From Nitrospina sp. (GTDB taxonomy: Bacteria > Nitrospinota > Nitrospinia > Nitrospinales > VA-1), in NCBI GenBank assembly GCA_018647025.1, contig JABGTQ010000156.1:1-6572 (forward strand): a DNA stretch of 6,572 nucleotides, in the 5' to 3' direction. Positions 5,053-6,572 of this stretch are shown in pieces (the stretch's first letter is position 1; each line of letters starts with the position of its first letter). A program made the position numbers and the translations under genes. The notes under the pieces were generated by a model. It had not been told where the DNA came from. It saw only the letters and a list, made by a program, of their open reading frames with translations, and searched no databases.

Positions 5053-6572
5053 TTAATAATTTAGAAAACTTTTTACCTTTTGAATCTTTTCTTTCAGCTC
5101 TTTAGGATCAGGCAACTCGTTACCGACATCATCCTTTTCCTCCAAAGTCAGAAAAAGGCTTGTTTCCCAAGCTTTACTAGCTTCAATATAATTCATCAAT
5201 GAAAAATGGATATCTCCCAAATGGCTATATAAAACTGGGTCAGGGGCCGTATAAACCATCGCCTTTTTAAGTTCTCTAAGAGCTTTTCCCGACTCCCCTT
5301 TCTTGAAATAAATCCAGCTCAAGCTATCAAGAAAAAAACCATTTTTAGGTTGTATAGAAAGTGCCTTATTCAAATGACTCAGAGCTTTATCTAGTGATTT
5401 CCCTTCCATAGCATAAATATACCCCAAAAAATTGTGTGCATTGGAATGCATGGGATTAAGTTCGATAGAGTATTTTATATTTTTTATAGCTCGCTCAAAT
5501 TCACCTGTCCGCTGCAGGAGAGCTCCTAATTCGAAATAATAAGAATCTTTATCTTTGTTTATCTCAATTGCTTTTTGCATTGAATCAATGGCTTTATCCA
5601 GTTGACCAACTTCAATAAATGCAATTGCTAAGGTGTGATAAAGAATGTCATTATTTTCATCTAGTTTAATAGCTTCCTCGATTAATTGAACGGTTTTTTT
5701 AGGCTGCTTATTCATACTATGCAACCGCGCTAAGTAAATCATTAAATGCGTGGACCGAGGCTCTGTTTTCATCAAAGTATTTATTTCTTGAATGGCTAAA
5801 TCTATGCGTCCAAGAACTTCATAAATACGCCCAAGTACCATCGAAATTTTATTATTTTGTTTTCTCCCTTTAAGTAACTGAAACTCATCAAGTGCTTTTA
5901 AATAAATACCCTGCTCATAATAAACAGCTCCTATTTTCATATGAACTTCGGGAGCACCTAAAACTTCTTTTGCAGTTGTTAGATATATACTCGAGCCTAC
6001 ATTCATTGGTAAATTCGTATATTTCATAGCAGTCATGCGCTTCTGAATTTTTTCATTAAAAGGGTCTAATTTTAAAAATTTTTTGTATTGCTTTTTAGCC
6101 TCATCGGGCTTCCCCTGAGCCTCCAAAACCCAAGCCAGAAATTCTCGAGCATGCAAAAGGTTAGGGCGTAATTCCAAAGTTTGATTTAAAAATCCTTTCG
6201 CATCTTCTAATTTTCCTGCAATAATTTTAATCCTCGCAAGATAGAAATGCCCTAAGGGATTGTTTGGTTCTATTTGAAGTAACTTCTTATACATCTCTTC
6301 TGCAAGATCATATTGCTGACGAATTTCATAAATTACTCCGCTCAGAAGAAGGGCCCTTGCTGAACTCAACTTGGTCTGAGCTACGCGTTGATAATGACCT
6401 AGAGCTTTTTCATATTCGAGTCGCCTGCTATGAATATCTCCAATCATCATATTCAATTCGGGATTATCAGGAAAATGACCTAAAGACTCCTCGAGCGTTC
6501 TATAGGCATTCTCTATTTTTCCTGCCCGAATAAGGTTAATGGCTGACTGAAGATAAAACTCATAATCACCCG
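5053..6572 (-). CDS. Tetratricopeptide-repeat protein (N-terminus beyond the right edge)
   Basis: The frame is open to the right edge: codons from 6570 down to 5056 give 505 residues that are TPR-like almost throughout, so the true start and any signal peptide lie outside the window. A TTG at 6456 could be mistaken for a start, but the preceding 38 codons continue the repeat pattern. I count about 13 units of roughly 34 residues. Clear examples are IYEIRQQYDLAEEMYKKLLQ, LAWVLEAQGKPDEAKKQYKK, LAIAFIEVGQLDKAIDSMQK and LSWIYFKKGESGKALRELKK. A non-TPR linker of about 33 residues (window residues about 174-206) splits the array. TPRs form superhelical scaffolds for protein-protein contacts; the partner is unknown. 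Position just upstream of a lipoprotein gene suggests an envelope role, by inference only. Confidence 0.92.
   Translation of the reverse strand, partial: GDYEFYLQSAINLIRAGKIENAYRTLEESLGHFPDNPELNMMIGDIHSRRLEYEKALGHYQRVAQTKLSSARALLLSGVIYEIRQQYDLAEEMYKKLLQIEPNNPLGHFYLARIKIIAGKLEDAKGFLNQTLELRPNLLHAREFLAWVLEAQGKPDEAKKQYKKFLKLDPFNEKIQKRMTAMKYTNLPMNVGSSIYLTTAKEVLGAPEVHMKIGAVYYEQGIYLKALDEFQLLKGRKQNNKISMVLGRIYEVLGRIDLAIQEINTLMKTEPRSTHLMIYLARLHSMNKQPKKTVQLIEEAIKLDENNDILYHTLAIAFIEVGQLDKAIDSMQKAIEINKDKDSYYFELGALLQRTGEFERAIKNIKYSIELNPMHSNAHNFLGYIYAMEGKSLDKALSHLNKALSIQPKNGFFLDSLSWIYFKKGESGKALRELKKAMVYTAPDPVLYSHLGDIHFSLMNYIEASKAWETSLFLTLEEKDDVGNELPDPKELKEKIQKVKSFLNY

Noticed and set aside
5053..6456. TPR protein starting at TTG 6456
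   Set aside because: The same frame stays open to the window edge and the preceding 38 codons continue the TPR pattern, so 6456 is an internal codon.
4820..6533. Plus-strand frames at 4820-5008 and 6264-6533
   Set aside because: They lie opposite the lipoprotein and TPR genes, whose reading frames carry a recognisable signal peptide and repeats; the plus-strand products show no domain or motif.
1..6572. CRISPR array, insertion sequence, phage or defence system
   Set aside because: No regularly spaced direct repeats, transposase, integrase or toxin-like genes are visible; every long frame is explained by housekeeping or envelope genes.

Overview
The window is an ordinary-looking housekeeping segment of a bacterial chromosome. 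All supported genes lie on the minus strand, so they are read from the right edge (6572) towards position 1. Base composition is AT-rich, roughly 40% G+C by eye. A lipoprotein signal peptide points to a didermic (Gram-negative) cell. The order TPR protein - lipoprotein - ispE - tRNA-Gln - prs - rplY/ctc - pth resembles what I recall from deltaproteobacteria-like lineages such as Geobacter. This suggests a delta-like or related phylum; no species can be named from the sequence.

Layout in transcription order: (1) 6572-5053, a large TPR-repeat protein whose N-terminus lies outside the window; (2) 5006-4221, a LolB/DUF4292-like lipoprotein; (3) 4195-3302, ispE of the MEP isoprenoid pathway; (4) 3301-3054, a 248-bp AT-rich spacer with a candidate promoter and weak inverted repeats but no gene; (5) 3053-2981, tRNA-Gln(UUG); (6) 2945-1989, prs (PRPP synthetase); (7) 1975-1325, rplY/ctc (ribosomal protein L25, long form); (8) 1313-744, pth (peptidyl-tRNA hydrolase); (9) 750 to beyond position 1, the first 250 codons of hppA (membrane-bound ion-pumping pyrophosphatase).

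The right half looks like one transcription unit (TPR, lipoprotein, ispE). The left half looks like a second, tightly packed unit (tRNA-Gln, prs, rplY, pth, hppA) with gaps of 35, 13 and 11 nt and a final 7-nt overlap. The left unit combines translation functions (tRNA, L25, Pth) with PRPP synthesis and pyrophosphate hydrolysis. The right unit combines envelope-related proteins with isoprenoid precursor synthesis.

I found no mobile element, CRISPR array, phage gene or obviously new system. The points most worth a second look are the altered active-site loop in Pth (His and Asn replaced by Gln-Leu), the N-terminally extended and sequence-divergent HppA whose start overlaps pth, and the tRNA-Gln apparently sharing a transcript with prs.
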